Assembly (NCBI RefSeq): GCF_003033885.1 | Contig: NZ_CP024081.1 | Coordinates: 3,371,320 to 3,435,319, forward strand | Direction of reading: 5' to 3' | Length of the DNA: 64,000 nt | Source: Pseudomonas rhizophila | GTDB taxonomy: Bacteria; Pseudomonadota; Gammaproteobacteria; Pseudomonadales; Pseudomonadaceae | Part shown: positions 38,615 to 46,693 of the stretch, one piece after another | Numbering within the stretch: the first letter of the stretch is position 1 | Layout: the number at the start of each line of letters is the position of its first letter | Made by a program: the position numbers and the translations under genes | The notes under the pieces: generated by a model | Told to the model about the DNA's origin: nothing | The model's input: the letters and a program-made list of their open reading frames with translations, nothing else | The model's database searches: none

Positions 38615-39961
38615 TCAATTGAGCGGCAGCGAGACCTTGACCTCCAGGCCGCCGCCCCGCCGATTCCTGAGGGTCAGCGTCCCGCCATGCTCCAGCACCG
38701 TCGCCCGCGCTGCCGACAGCCCCAGCCCGACACCGCCGGTGTGCTTGTTGCGCGAGCCTTCGATGCGAAAGAAGGGCGCGAAGACTTGCTCGTGGAACTG
38801 CGGGGCGATACCAGGCCCGCGGTCGTGGACGCGAATTTCGACACGGTCCATGAACGCCTTGAGCTGAACGCCCGGCTCGCTGCCATATTTGCTCGCATTG
38901 TCGATCAGGTTGACCAGGGCTCGCTTGATCCCGATGGGCCGGCCCATGTAAACGAAACGAGGAGCGCCCTCGAATGAAACCTCGGTGCCGGCATCCTTGA
39001 AGTCGTCGACGACCGTGTGCAGCAGTTCGGCCAGGTCGAACGCGGTGGCGTGTTCGAGCCGAGCTTCGTCGCGGAAGAATTCCAGCGCACTATTGACCAT
39101 CGCCTGCATTTCATCCACGTCCCTGAACAGCCTCGATTGCTGTTCGGCGTCGTCGATGAACTCTCCACGCAGGCGCATGCGGGTCAGGGGGGCGCGCAGG
39201 TCGTGGGAGATGGCTGCGAGCATCTGCGTGCGGTCCTGGACGAAGTGTTGCAGCTGGGCCTGCATGGCATTGAACGCGAGGATCGCCTGACGGATTTCGT
39301 GAGGCCCGACCACCGGGATGGGCGGCGCCCTGAAGTCCACGCCAAAGCGCCTGGCGCCTTCGGCAAAGCGTTCCAGCGGTGTCGCCAGATGCCGTGTAGC
39401 AATCAGGGCGACGATAAACGTCGATAGAAGAATCAGCCCGATAATGATCAGGTTGCGCATCCACTCTTTCAGGCCCCAACTGCGAGAGGCTACGGAAAAT
39501 TCCACCCAGGAATCGTCGGCCAATTGGATGAGGACCGCGTAGCGCCTGTCTGGCTGGTCGGCGGGCCAATCGCCGGGCTCGAAGGCCTCTATCCTGGCCT
39601 CGGGCCTGCCCAGTTGCTTGCGCAGGAACGTCGCCCCCTCACTGAACTGTGGGTCGTCGATCACCGGCACTCGTGCGTCTTCACGACGGGGCAACCATTG
39701 TGCGGTGAACGCCTGGTCGCTGGCTGCCCTGGCGATATCGGGCCGTTGTCCGGGCGCCACCGAGTCGATGATACGAGTGATGGCGGCGGCTTTCTCCATC
39801 AGGCCGGTTTCCATCAGGGGAGGGCGTGCCCAGGTCCCAGCCAACAGGCCGAACAGCTCGTTCAGGGCCAGTAAAGTCAGCATGGCGAGCATGGTGGTCA
39901 GGGCAATCCAGCGGGCTACCGTATCGCGTGGCCGATGGAAAGCTGAGTGCCGGGGCTTCAT
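38615..39961 (-). CDS. Membrane-bound sensor histidine kinase (EnvZ-like topology)
   Basis: The 448-residue protein has a membrane segment at about 18-42, a periplasmic domain of roughly 125 residues, a second segment at about 170-190, a HAMP domain (ATRHLATPLERFAEGARRFG), phospho-acceptor His253 in AAISHDLRAPLTRMR, N-box NLIDNASKYG and G-boxes DRGPGI and GVGLGLSAARATV. Its start overlaps the response regulator stop by four bases. The signal is unknown; the kefFC genes lie downstream on the same strand after 102 bases. Confidence 0.93.
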   Translation of the reverse strand: MKPRHSAFHRPRDTVARWIALTTMLAMLTLLALNELFGLLAGTWARPPLMETGLMEKAAAITRIIDSVAPGQRPDIARAASDQAFTAQWLPRREDARVPVIDDPQFSEGATFLRKQLGRPEARIEAFEPGDWPADQPDRRYAVLIQLADDSWVEFSVASRSWGLKEWMRNLIIIGLILLSTFIVALIATRHLATPLERFAEGARRFGVDFRAPPIPVVGPHEIRQAILAFNAMQAQLQHFVQDRTQMLAAISHDLRAPLTRMRLRGEFIDDAEQQSRLFRDVDEMQAMVNSALEFFRDEARLEHATAFDLAELLHTVVDDFKDAGTEVSFEGAPRFVYMGRPIGIKRALVNLIDNASKYGSEPGVQLKAFMDRVEIRVHDRGPGIAPQFHEQVFAPFFRIEGSRNKHTGGVGLGLSAARATVLEHGGTLTLRNRRGGGLEVKVSLPLN

Positions 39962-40668
39962 CGCTTCACCACATGGGGGCTGAAAAGGTAGCCGCTGTTG
40001 CGAATGGTGCGGATCATCGATGGGCCAGTGATATCGCTCTCCAGCTTGCGGCGCAGCCGGCTGACCTGGACGTCGATGCTGCGATCGAAGGCGTCGTATG
40101 TTTCGCCGCGGGCCAGGTCCAGCAATTGCTGGCGAGTGAGGACCCGGCGCGGGTGTTCGGCAAAGACCAGCAGCAACTCAAACTCGCCGGTGGACAGCGG
40201 GATCATGACTTTGTCCGGTGAGCGCAACTCGCGGCGGGCGACGTCCAATTGCCAGTTTTCGAACTCCAGAATCAGGCGCGAGTTGTTGTTCAATGTGCCC
40301 CTGGCTTCGCCGGTGCGCCTGAGCACGGCGCGCACCCTGGCCAGCAGCTCGCGCGCATCGAACGGCTTGGTCAGGTAATCATCCGCCCCCAACTCAAGAC
40401 CGACGACGCGATCACTCAGCTCACCCATGGCCGTGAGCATGATGATGCCGACCGTATGCTCGGCCCGCAGTCGCTGGCAGAGCACCAGTCCACTGTCTCC
40501 CGGCAACATGACATCGAGGATGATCAGGTCCGGCAAGCGACGCGCCACCGCCTGCCACAGGGCAGCACCGTCGGCGGCCACTTCGACGCTATAGCCATGT
40601 TGCTCGAGGAATTTGCGCAAGAGGGCGAGGACTTCGAGGTCGTCGTCCACCAGTAATAGATGGCTCAC
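39958..40668 (-). CDS. OmpR-family response regulator
   Basis: The 236-residue protein has a receiver domain with the acidic pocket LLVDDD, phospho-acceptor Asp52 in IILDVMLPGDSG and Lys101 in YLTKPFDARELLARV, followed by a winged-helix DNA-binding domain (LSTGEFELLLVFAEHP; SIDVQVSRLRRKLE; IRTIRNSGYLFSP). The GTG at 40668 is chosen because relatives begin (M)SHLLLVDDD, but a GTG at 40677 and a TTG at 40686 are possible and no clear ribosome site decides. It pairs with the overlapping kinase gene. Confidence 0.92.
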   Translation of the reverse strand: MSHLLLVDDDLEVLALLRKFLEQHGYSVEVAADGAALWQAVARRLPDLIILDVMLPGDSGLVLCQRLRAEHTVGIIMLTAMGELSDRVVGLELGADDYLTKPFDARELLARVRAVLRRTGEARGTLNNNSRLILEFENWQLDVARRELRSPDKVMIPLSTGEFELLLVFAEHPRRVLTRQQLLDLARGETYDAFDRSIDVQVSRLRRKLESDITGPSMIRTIRNSGYLFSPHVVKR

Positions 40669-40929
40669 AGTGGGCACGCAGGGCAATGAATACAGAAGGG
40701 GATACTAGGGTCAATCCGGGGCCTGCGTCATATATTTCAACTCGGTAATAAAGTTGCCGACGAGCAATGTTGTGGAAATCTTCAGGCAAAGAATCAGGGG
40801 CAGGATCACCCGATGTCAGTCAGTTAAACGACGGCCAACCCAACACAACCCTCGCCACCAGAGCTGTGTACGGCGGTGTCTTCCCAAACTGACCGGTATC
40901 GCCCCAATTCCTCGCCGAGATAGCCTTGT

Positions 40930-41715
40930 ATGCCGATCACCAAGCCCGCTCCGCTGTTTGTTCGTTGCACTGTTGTCGTAGGACTCGTGGCATTCGCCAG
41001 CGGCTGCACCAGCACGCCCGCTGCAACCCCTGGCAGTTGTGAACGTGCGAGCTACACCGTCGATGATCCGGCAGAGCCCGTCAACCGGGGTATCTTCGCC
41101 TTCAACCGGACTGTCGATGACTATGCGCTGGCCCCGGTTGCCCGTGGTTATCTCAAGCTTCCGGACGTGGTGCAGACGGGGGTGCATAACTTCGTGGCGA
41201 ACTTCGGTGAGCCCAAGGTCTTCATCAACGATCTGCTGCAAGGCAACGCTCAACGCTCGGTCAACACCCTGGGTCGCTTCGTCATCAACACCACCGCAGG
41301 CATCGTCGGGCTGATCGATGTGTCGGGCAAACTGGGTATCGAGCGCCACAAGGCCGATTTCGGCCAGACGTTCGGCGTCTGGAACATCGCTCCCGGGCCG
41401 ATCGTCGAACTGCCGTTGCTGGGAACGTCCAACCTGCGCGACGCAACCGGCAAACTGCTGAGTTCTACGGTCGATCCGTTCGGCAGCAACAGCGATACGG
41501 TCGATACGTTAGGCACGATCAATACCGTAGGTGGGGTCGTTGATGGTCGTGCCGAGGCGCTCCCGCTGACGGACAAGTTGCGGGCCCGGCCGGATTACTA
41601 CGTGGCGCTTCGTGACGCGGTAGCGCAGCGGCGCGCCGATTTTGTCGCCCAGGGCAAGTTGGGCGCGGTGGCGGGGGACGACGCCTGCCCGGAGGGAGAG
41701 ACCGTGGATGAGTAA
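40930..41715 (+). CDS. mlaA: Outer-membrane lipoprotein MlaA (VacJ)
   Basis: MlaA removes misplaced phospholipids from the outer leaflet of the outer membrane and hands them to MlaC. The 261-residue protein has a lipobox FASGC (Cys26) and MlaA blocks DPAEPVNRGIFAFNRTVDDY, NFGEPKVFINDLLQGN, GRFVINTTAGIVGLID and ADFGQTFGVWNI. The other mla genes are not nearby, as is usual for mlaA. A 261-base spacer from the divergent response regulator gene holds no gene that I can see. The end overlaps the next small gene. Confidence 0.94.
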   Translation: MPITKPAPLFVRCTVVVGLVAFASGCTSTPAATPGSCERASYTVDDPAEPVNRGIFAFNRTVDDYALAPVARGYLKLPDVVQTGVHNFVANFGEPKVFINDLLQGNAQRSVNTLGRFVINTTAGIVGLIDVSGKLGIERHKADFGQTFGVWNIAPGPIVELPLLGTSNLRDATGKLLSSTVDPFGSNSDTVDTLGTINTVGGVVDGRAEALPLTDKLRARPDYYVALRDAVAQRRADFVAQGKLGAVAGDDACPEGETVDE

Positions 41716-41953
41716 CCCTGTATTGGTTCTGCACCGGCGAGTGAAAAACCTTGAGCAAGGCATTCTGCATTGCCGGGAGATCGAGTTGCAGTTGACGGAG
41801 GATGGCCGACATTTACTGCTCAGCCGTTACCTGGAGTTGTACAGCCATGACCAGGTTGGCGCGTGCGACATCCAGAATTACCGGGTGCCTCTGGCGAGCA
41901 TGATTCGCTGGATGGTCAGTCATGGGGAGCGGATGAGTCCACTGGTCCGCTAG
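41708..41953 (+). CDS. Small hypothetical protein overlapping mlaA
   Basis: The 81-residue product (MSNPVLVLHRRVKNLEQGIL at the start) is basic, soluble and without recognised domain; it contains HLLLSRYLELYSHDQVGACD. Its ATG lies inside the last codons of mlaA and is preceded by GGAGGGAGAG, a good ribosome site, so it is probably a real gene translationally coupled to mlaA. Function unknown. Confidence 0.72.
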   Translation: MSNPVLVLHRRVKNLEQGILHCREIELQLTEDGRHLLLSRYLELYSHDQVGACDIQNYRVPLASMIRWMVSHGERMSPLVR

Positions 41954-42013
41954 CCTTGCGCCAACGCAGAGACTGCTAGACTTTACCGTCCAGTTATCTC
42001 TCGGAGAGATCGG

Positions 42014-42493
42014 ATGAATAACAAAAACACGATTTGTCTCTGGTACGACGGTGCTGCGCTGGAGGCTGCGCAGTTCTACGCCGCGACGTTCCCGGACAGT
42101 GCGGTGCAGGCTGTTCATCACGCCCCCGGTGACTACCCGATGGGCAAGCAGGGCGATGTGCTGACGGTCGAGTTCACGGTAATGGGCATTCCCTGCCTGG
42201 GGCTGAACGGAGGCCCGGCGTTCCAGCATACCGAGGCTTTTTCGTTCCAGGTCGCGACTGATGACCAGGCCGAAACGGACCGCTTGTGGGATGCGATTAT
42301 CGGCAATGGCGGCCAGGCCAGTGCCTGCGGCTGGTGCAAGGACAAGTGGGGCCTGTCCTGGCAGATCACCCCGCGCGTGCTGACCGCCGCGATAGCCAAT
42401 CCCGATCAGGCAGCGGCCAAGCGCGCGTTCGAAGCCATGATGGAGATGACAAAGATCGACATCGCGGCCATCGAAGCAGCGTTGAAAGGTTGA
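42014..42493 (+). CDS. VOC-superfamily protein (PhnB / 3-demethylubiquinone methyltransferase-like)
   Basis: The 159-residue protein matches the PhnB-like group of the glyoxalase/vicinal oxygen chelate fold: ICLWYDGAALEAAQFYAATF at the start, VEFTVMGIPCLGLNGGPAF and CGWCKDKWGLSWQITPRVL, ending in a helix with AKRAFEAMMEMTKIDIAAIE. The enzymatic role of this group is not established, and the methyltransferase name in databases is probably misleading. GGAGAGATCGG precedes the ATG. Confidence 0.88.
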   Translation: MNNKNTICLWYDGAALEAAQFYAATFPDSAVQAVHHAPGDYPMGKQGDVLTVEFTVMGIPCLGLNGGPAFQHTEAFSFQVATDDQAETDRLWDAIIGNGGQASACGWCKDKWGLSWQITPRVLTAAIANPDQAAAKRAFEAMMEMTKIDIAAIEAALKG

Positions 42494-42513
42494 GCGGCGC
42501 AGGCTGACAGTCC

Positions 42514-42607
42514 GCTATCGCGAGCAGGCTCGCTCCCACATTGGATCTGTGTCGGTCTCGATGGGTGGGTCAACACAATCCCCTGTGGGAGCGAGCCTGC
42601 TCGCGAA
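42514..42607. repeat. REP/BIME pair
   Basis: GCTATCGCGAGCAGGCTCGC and the inverted CCTGTGGGAGCGAGCCTGCT face each other between convergent genes. Confidence 0.9.
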
Positions 42608-42654
42608 GACGGCGGGACATTCAACAGCCGCAACCTGACCCACCGCCAGTCAGC

Positions 42655-43059
42655 TCACCCCTGGGCGGTTTCAGGCAACCTGGCAATCACCTTGATCTCG
42701 AACTGAAAACCATACAACCAGGTCACCCCCACCGCCGTGAGCGTCGGGTGCGGTGCGCTGCCCCAGAATTCGGGCACCACTTTCCAGATCGTTTCGAATG
42801 TCGATTTGGGGTCGACGATGAACACGGTGACGTCAACCACATCATCAAAGGTGCAATCGGCGGCGGCGAGAATCGCCTTCAGGTTGTTGAACGCCCGCCG
42901 AACCTGGTCCTCCAGTTCAGGCTCTGGCGAGCCGTCTTCGGTGCTGCCGACTTGCCCCGATACGAACAAAAAGCCATTGGAACGAATCGCCGGCGAATAG
43001 CGATTACGCTCATAAAGTGCCTGGCGTCCGGCGGGGAAAACTACATCGCGCTGTGTCAT
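42655..43059 (-). CDS. RidA-family protein lacking the conserved Arg
   Basis: The 134-residue protein has the RidA/YjgF fold pattern (NGFLFVSGQVGSTEDGSPEP, VRRAFNNLKAILAAADCTFD, VVDVTVFIVDPKSTFETIW). In the block that normally reads Pro-Ala-Arg-Ser it has Pro-Thr-Leu-Thr (HPTLTAVGVTWL), so the substrate carboxylate-binding Arg is replaced by Leu, as in non-deaminase Rid subfamilies. GGAGGCACCC precedes the ATG at 43059. It is divergent from the LysR gene and likely regulated by it. Confidence 0.9.
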   Translation of the reverse strand: MTQRDVVFPAGRQALYERNRYSPAIRSNGFLFVSGQVGSTEDGSPEPELEDQVRRAFNNLKAILAAADCTFDDVVDVTVFIVDPKSTFETIWKVVPEFWGSAPHPTLTAVGVTWLYGFQFEIKVIARLPETAQG

Positions 43060-43147
43060 GGGTGCCTCCATCAAAGGGTCGGATTCAATGTTGAAAACAC
43101 TCTAGGGGCTTGTGCGCGGACGATAAACGAGCAACCTTGGCGATCAC

Positions 43148-43166
43148 TGTTTGTAAAATCCAAACA
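43148..43166. promoter_or_regulatory. LysR-type operator between the Rid and LysR genes
   Basis: TGTTTG, seven bases and CAAACA form a perfect inverted repeat that includes a T-N11-A motif, the usual LysR binding pattern. It sits 25 bases before the lysR-type start codon and about 90 bases before the divergent Rid gene. Confidence 0.6.
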
Positions 43167-43190
43167 ATCTGACGAACACCCGGGGCAGCA

Positions 43191-44117
43191 ATGGATCGTT
43201 TCGACGCGATGCAAGCATTCGTTCGAGTGGTGGAGGCGGGCAGCTTTACCAAGGCCGCCGAAACACTGCACATGAGCAAGACCACCGTGACCCAACTGGT
43301 GCAGCAACTGGAGGCCCGGCTGCGCGTCAAGTTGCTTAACCGCACCACGCGCAAGGTCAACGTCACCGCTGACGGCGCCGCTTATTACGAGCGGGTGATT
43401 CGCCTGCTGGCCGACATGGACGATGCCGAGACCAGCCTGTCCGGCGCTCAGGCACTGCCCAGAGGGCGATTGCGAGTGGACGTGCCAAGCCCGTTGGCGA
43501 CCATGATCCTGATGCCGGCATTGCCGCAATTTTACGCGCGATACCCGGACATTCAGATCGACATGGGCGCAAGCGACCGCATCGTCGACATGCTCGATGA
43601 AAACGTCGATTGCGTGGTGCGCGGCGGCGAGCTGACGGATCAGTCGCTGATCGCCCGGCGCGTCGGCGACCTGGCTCTTGGCGTGTTTGCCGCACCGAGC
43701 TATCTGCAGCGCGTGGGCACGCCTGCGCATCCGCGAGAACTGGAAGATTCCCAGCATCGCATCGTCGGCTTCCTCTGGGCGCGCACCGGCAAACCGCTCC
43801 CTTACGCCATGCACAACCACGGCGAGCATTTGCACATCAAAGGACGCTACGCACTGGCCGTCGATGATGGCAACGCCTACCTCGCGGCCGGCCTGGCGGG
43901 GTTGGGTGTGCTCTGGCTACCCGAGTACATGTCCAGATCCCACCAGGCGCGAGGTGAGTTGGTGCGCCTGTTCGAAGACTGGCGCCTCGACCCGATGCCG
44001 CTCTACGTGGCCTATCCTCCTAACCGACACATCAGCGCCAAGTTGCGGGTGTTCATTGAATGGGTGGTGGAGTTGATGGCACAGCATGCGCCTGTTCTCG
44101 ACCGATCCGGGTCATGA
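43191..44117 (+). CDS. LysR-family transcriptional regulator
   Basis: The 308-residue protein has the LysR winged helix-turn-helix (MQAFVRVVEAGSFTKAAETL, then TVTQLVQQLEARLRVKLLNR) and a two-lobed effector domain (GRLRVDVPSPLATMILMPAL; GLGVLWLPEYMSRSH). Divergent from the Arg-less Rid gene with a T-N11-A palindrome between them, it probably controls that gene and itself. The GFA-family gene follows after 33 bases on the same strand. Confidence 0.93.
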   Translation: MDRFDAMQAFVRVVEAGSFTKAAETLHMSKTTVTQLVQQLEARLRVKLLNRTTRKVNVTADGAAYYERVIRLLADMDDAETSLSGAQALPRGRLRVDVPSPLATMILMPALPQFYARYPDIQIDMGASDRIVDMLDENVDCVVRGGELTDQSLIARRVGDLALGVFAAPSYLQRVGTPAHPRELEDSQHRIVGFLWARTGKPLPYAMHNHGEHLHIKGRYALAVDDGNAYLAAGLAGLGVLWLPEYMSRSHQARGELVRLFEDWRLDPMPLYVAYPPNRHISAKLRVFIEWVVELMAQHAPVLDRSGS

Positions 44118-44150
44118 AACCCGACCACATGACTGCAGAGGAGACGTACC

Positions 44151-44543
44151 ATGGACCAATTCACCGGCGGTTGCCTGTGCGGCAACGTTCGCATCCAAGC
44201 CTCGGGGCGCCCGTACCGGGTTGGTCTTTGCCACTGCCTCGACTGCCGCAAGCATCACGGGGCGCTCTTCTACGCCTCCGCCGTGTTTCCCCAGGATGCC
44301 GTGACGATCGAGGGCGAAACCCGGGACTACGCCGGGCGCTTCTTCTGCCCGCGCTGCGGCTCGTCGGTGTTTGCCCGTAGCGGCGACGAGGTGGAAGTGA
44401 ACCTGGGAACGCTGGATGCCCCGGATCAACTGATGCCCACCTACGAAAGCTGGACCGTGCGCCGTGAGTCCTGGTTGCCGGCGTTTCCGTTCACCAGGCA
44501 CTACCCGCATGATCGTGAGGGTAAGGGGCGCTCCGAGGAGTAG
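44151..44543 (+). CDS. GFA family (CENP-V/GFA domain) protein
   Basis: The 130-residue protein has the zinc-binding cysteine pattern of the GFA fold: GGCLCGNV (Cys8, Cys10), CHCLDCRKHHG and FFCPRCGSSVF. Family members were named after glutathione-dependent formaldehyde-activating enzyme, but most have unknown substrates. GAGGAGACGTACC precedes the ATG. It ends 15 bases before the convergent aldehyde dehydrogenase gene. Confidence 0.9.
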   Translation: MDQFTGGCLCGNVRIQASGRPYRVGLCHCLDCRKHHGALFYASAVFPQDAVTIEGETRDYAGRFFCPRCGSSVFARSGDEVEVNLGTLDAPDQLMPTYESWTVRRESWLPAFPFTRHYPHDREGKGRSEE

Positions 44544-44558
44544 GCGCGGTAGCGGGTC

Positions 44559-46019
44559 TTAGCCAAAGCCCACAATCGCCTTGATCTCCAGGTACTCCTC
44601 AAACCCATGGAGACCATACTCACGGCCATTGCCGGAACGCTTGTAGCCACCGAACGGCGCCATCGGATTCCACGCCGGATAGTTCAACAGCACTTGCCCT
44701 GCGCGGATACGCGAGGCAACGCTGCGCGCCTGTTCAAGGTCCTGACCCTGAACGTGAGCGCCTAGCCCATAGACGGTGTCGTTGGCGATGGCGACCGCTT
44801 CATCCACCGTGTCATAGGGGATGATGCACAGCACCGGGCCAAAGATTTCTTCCTGGGCGATGCGCATGGCGCTGTCCACCTCGGAGAACACAGTGGGGCG
44901 CGTGTAGAAGCCTTTTGCAAAACCCTGCACGCGGCCTGGCCCACCACACAGCAGTTTTGCACCCTCGTTCAGGCCCACTTCGATCATGGCCTGCACGCGC
45001 TTGAACTGGGCTTGATTGGCGATGGGACCGAGGATGGTTTCTTCCGATTGCGGATCACCGACGATGATCGCATTGGCGGTGGCGGCAGCCAGGGCTTCGA
45101 CCTCCGCTAACCTGTTTCTTGGCACGATCATGCGGGTTGGTGCGCTGCATGACTGGCCGACATTGCGAAACGCCGACATCACCCCCGGTGGCACGGCTTT
45201 GTCGAAGTCAGCGTCTGGCAGCAGCACGTTCGGTGACTTGCCGCCCAACTCCTGGGTCACGCGTTTCACCGTCGGGGCGGCCGCCTGGGCCACCAACGCG
45301 CCTGCGCGGTTCGAGCCGGTGATGGAGATCATGTCGATATCGGGATGCGCCGCCATGGCCGCACCGACCTCGGCACCGCTGCCGTTCACCAGGTTGAAGA
45401 CACCGGGAGGAAGGCCCGCGTCATGCACCAGTTGCGCGAAGAGCAGGGCGCTCAGGGGCGACAGTTCGCTGGGTTTGAGAACGACCGTGCAACCCGCCGC
45501 AATGGCCGGAGCGACTTTTGCGGTGATCTGATACAGCGGCCAGTTCCACGGCGTAATGAGACCGCAGACGCCGATGGGTTCGCGGGTAATGGCTGTGCCG
45601 CCTTCGACCTTCTGGAAACAATAGCTGGACAGCACATCGCGGGCCACGCGCACGTGCTCGGCCGCCAGTGGCACTTGCATCGCCCGGGCAAAACCGATGG
45701 CCGCGCCCATTTCCAGAGAGAGCGCCTGGGCCAGCGCCTCCTTTCGTTCAAGGATCAGTTCATGGATTCTGCCGATCACCAGCGCGCGCGAAGCTGGCGA
45801 AGTCGAGGACCAGCCGGGGAAGGCCGCACGCGCCGCCGCGACCGCCCGATCAACATCCTCACACGACCCTTGGGCGACTTGGGCAACAACCTCTTCGGTG
45901 GCCGGGTTGATCACCGGCAAGGTGGCCGCATGTGCCGGGGACGACCAGTCACCATTGATATAAAGCTGTCTGGTTGTGTGCGGATCAAGGGTGTAGCTGT
46001 TCGAAGATCGGGTTGTCAT
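44559..46019 (-). CDS. Aldehyde dehydrogenase family protein
   Basis: This NAD(P)-dependent dehydrogenase of 486 residues has LITPWNWPLYQITAKVAPAI, the GSNRAGALVAQ cofactor loop, catalytic Glu in QELGGKSPNVLLPDADFD and catalytic Cys in NVGQSCSAPTRM. The N-terminus QLYINGDWSSPAHAATLPVI is typical. The ATG at 46019 has GGGAG eight bases upstream; the longer frame to 46085 is not supported. The substrate aldehyde is unknown. The 275-base upstream spacer to the next Rid gene carries no visible gene. Confidence 0.93.
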   Translation of the reverse strand: MTTRSSNSYTLDPHTTRQLYINGDWSSPAHAATLPVINPATEEVVAQVAQGSCEDVDRAVAAARAAFPGWSSTSPASRALVIGRIHELILERKEALAQALSLEMGAAIGFARAMQVPLAAEHVRVARDVLSSYCFQKVEGGTAITREPIGVCGLITPWNWPLYQITAKVAPAIAAGCTVVLKPSELSPLSALLFAQLVHDAGLPPGVFNLVNGSGAEVGAAMAAHPDIDMISITGSNRAGALVAQAAAPTVKRVTQELGGKSPNVLLPDADFDKAVPPGVMSAFRNVGQSCSAPTRMIVPRNRLAEVEALAAATANAIIVGDPQSEETILGPIANQAQFKRVQAMIEVGLNEGAKLLCGGPGRVQGFAKGFYTRPTVFSEVDSAMRIAQEEIFGPVLCIIPYDTVDEAVAIANDTVYGLGAHVQGQDLEQARSVASRIRAGQVLLNYPAWNPMAPFGGYKRSGNGREYGLHGFEEYLEIKAIVGFG

Positions 46020-46294
46020 CCAACGGGCTCCCATAGAGCGTTTATGGCATGGCCTGCAGCAGGTCGCTATGCCGTGTCTGCTCAATAAACTAACAAAGCG
46101 GCCCTGATCAATTGTGCCGTTCTCGACCTTGGCAAAGGAGAATCTGCTGTATCTGGCGCGCTAACTTGGCAAAAACGTAGCGGCATCCGTTTCAGGGCGT
46201 AGCCCTTGGGTTCAGACAAGCTTGCCAGTGCTGGCGACGCTGGCCGATTCAGGCATTGGCTTTCGATCCCGCTCCACAGGGGCATCCACTTCCC

Positions 46295-46693
46295 TTAGGA
46301 ATGGCTTGCGTCGCGCGCCAGCGCTTGGACTTCAATCAGGTAGCCATGATGCAGCGCCGGGACGGGCACCACGGCGCGTGCGGGGCGGTGCTCGCCCAGA
46401 TAGCGGGCATAGATTCGGTCGAAGGCCGGCCAGTGTTCGATGCCGGCGACATAGACCGTCACCTTCACCAGATCCCTCGGTCCCCGGCCAGCGGCGTCGA
46501 GAATCGCCAGCAGGTTTTCCAGGGCGATGGCGGCCTGGACCTCGAAGGGCTGGTCGACGCTGTGGCTGCCATCGGCGCGTACCGGCAATTGCCCGGACAC
46601 ATACAGGACGCCCTGGTACGACAGCGCCTGGGCGTAATGTCCACCCGGCGCTGCGGCGTGAGTGGTATGGATAAACCCGATTTCACCAGCCAT
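46295..46693 (-). CDS. RidA-family protein coupled to the PLP enzyme gene
   Basis: The 132-residue protein shows RidA features: SYQGVLYVSGQLPVRADGSH, QAAIALENLLAILDAAGRGP, KVTVYVAGIEHWPAF and RPARAVVPVPALHHGYLIEV. The Arg of the Pro-Ala-Arg block is retained, so imine hydrolysis is plausible. Its ATG lies 11 bases inside the end of the D-threonine aldolase-like gene, indicating translational coupling and that it likely clears reactive imines formed by that enzyme. Confidence 0.9.
   Translation of the reverse strand: MAGEIGFIHTTHAAAPGGHYAQALSYQGVLYVSGQLPVRADGSHSVDQPFEVQAAIALENLLAILDAAGRGPRDLVKVTVYVAGIEHWPAFDRIYARYLGEHRPARAVVPVPALHHGYLIEVQALARDASHS

Noticed and set aside
46120..46200. Sigma-54-like TGGC...TTGG sequence upstream of the aldehyde dehydrogenase
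   Set aside because: Spacing and the -12 element do not fit GG-N10-GC, so there is no support.
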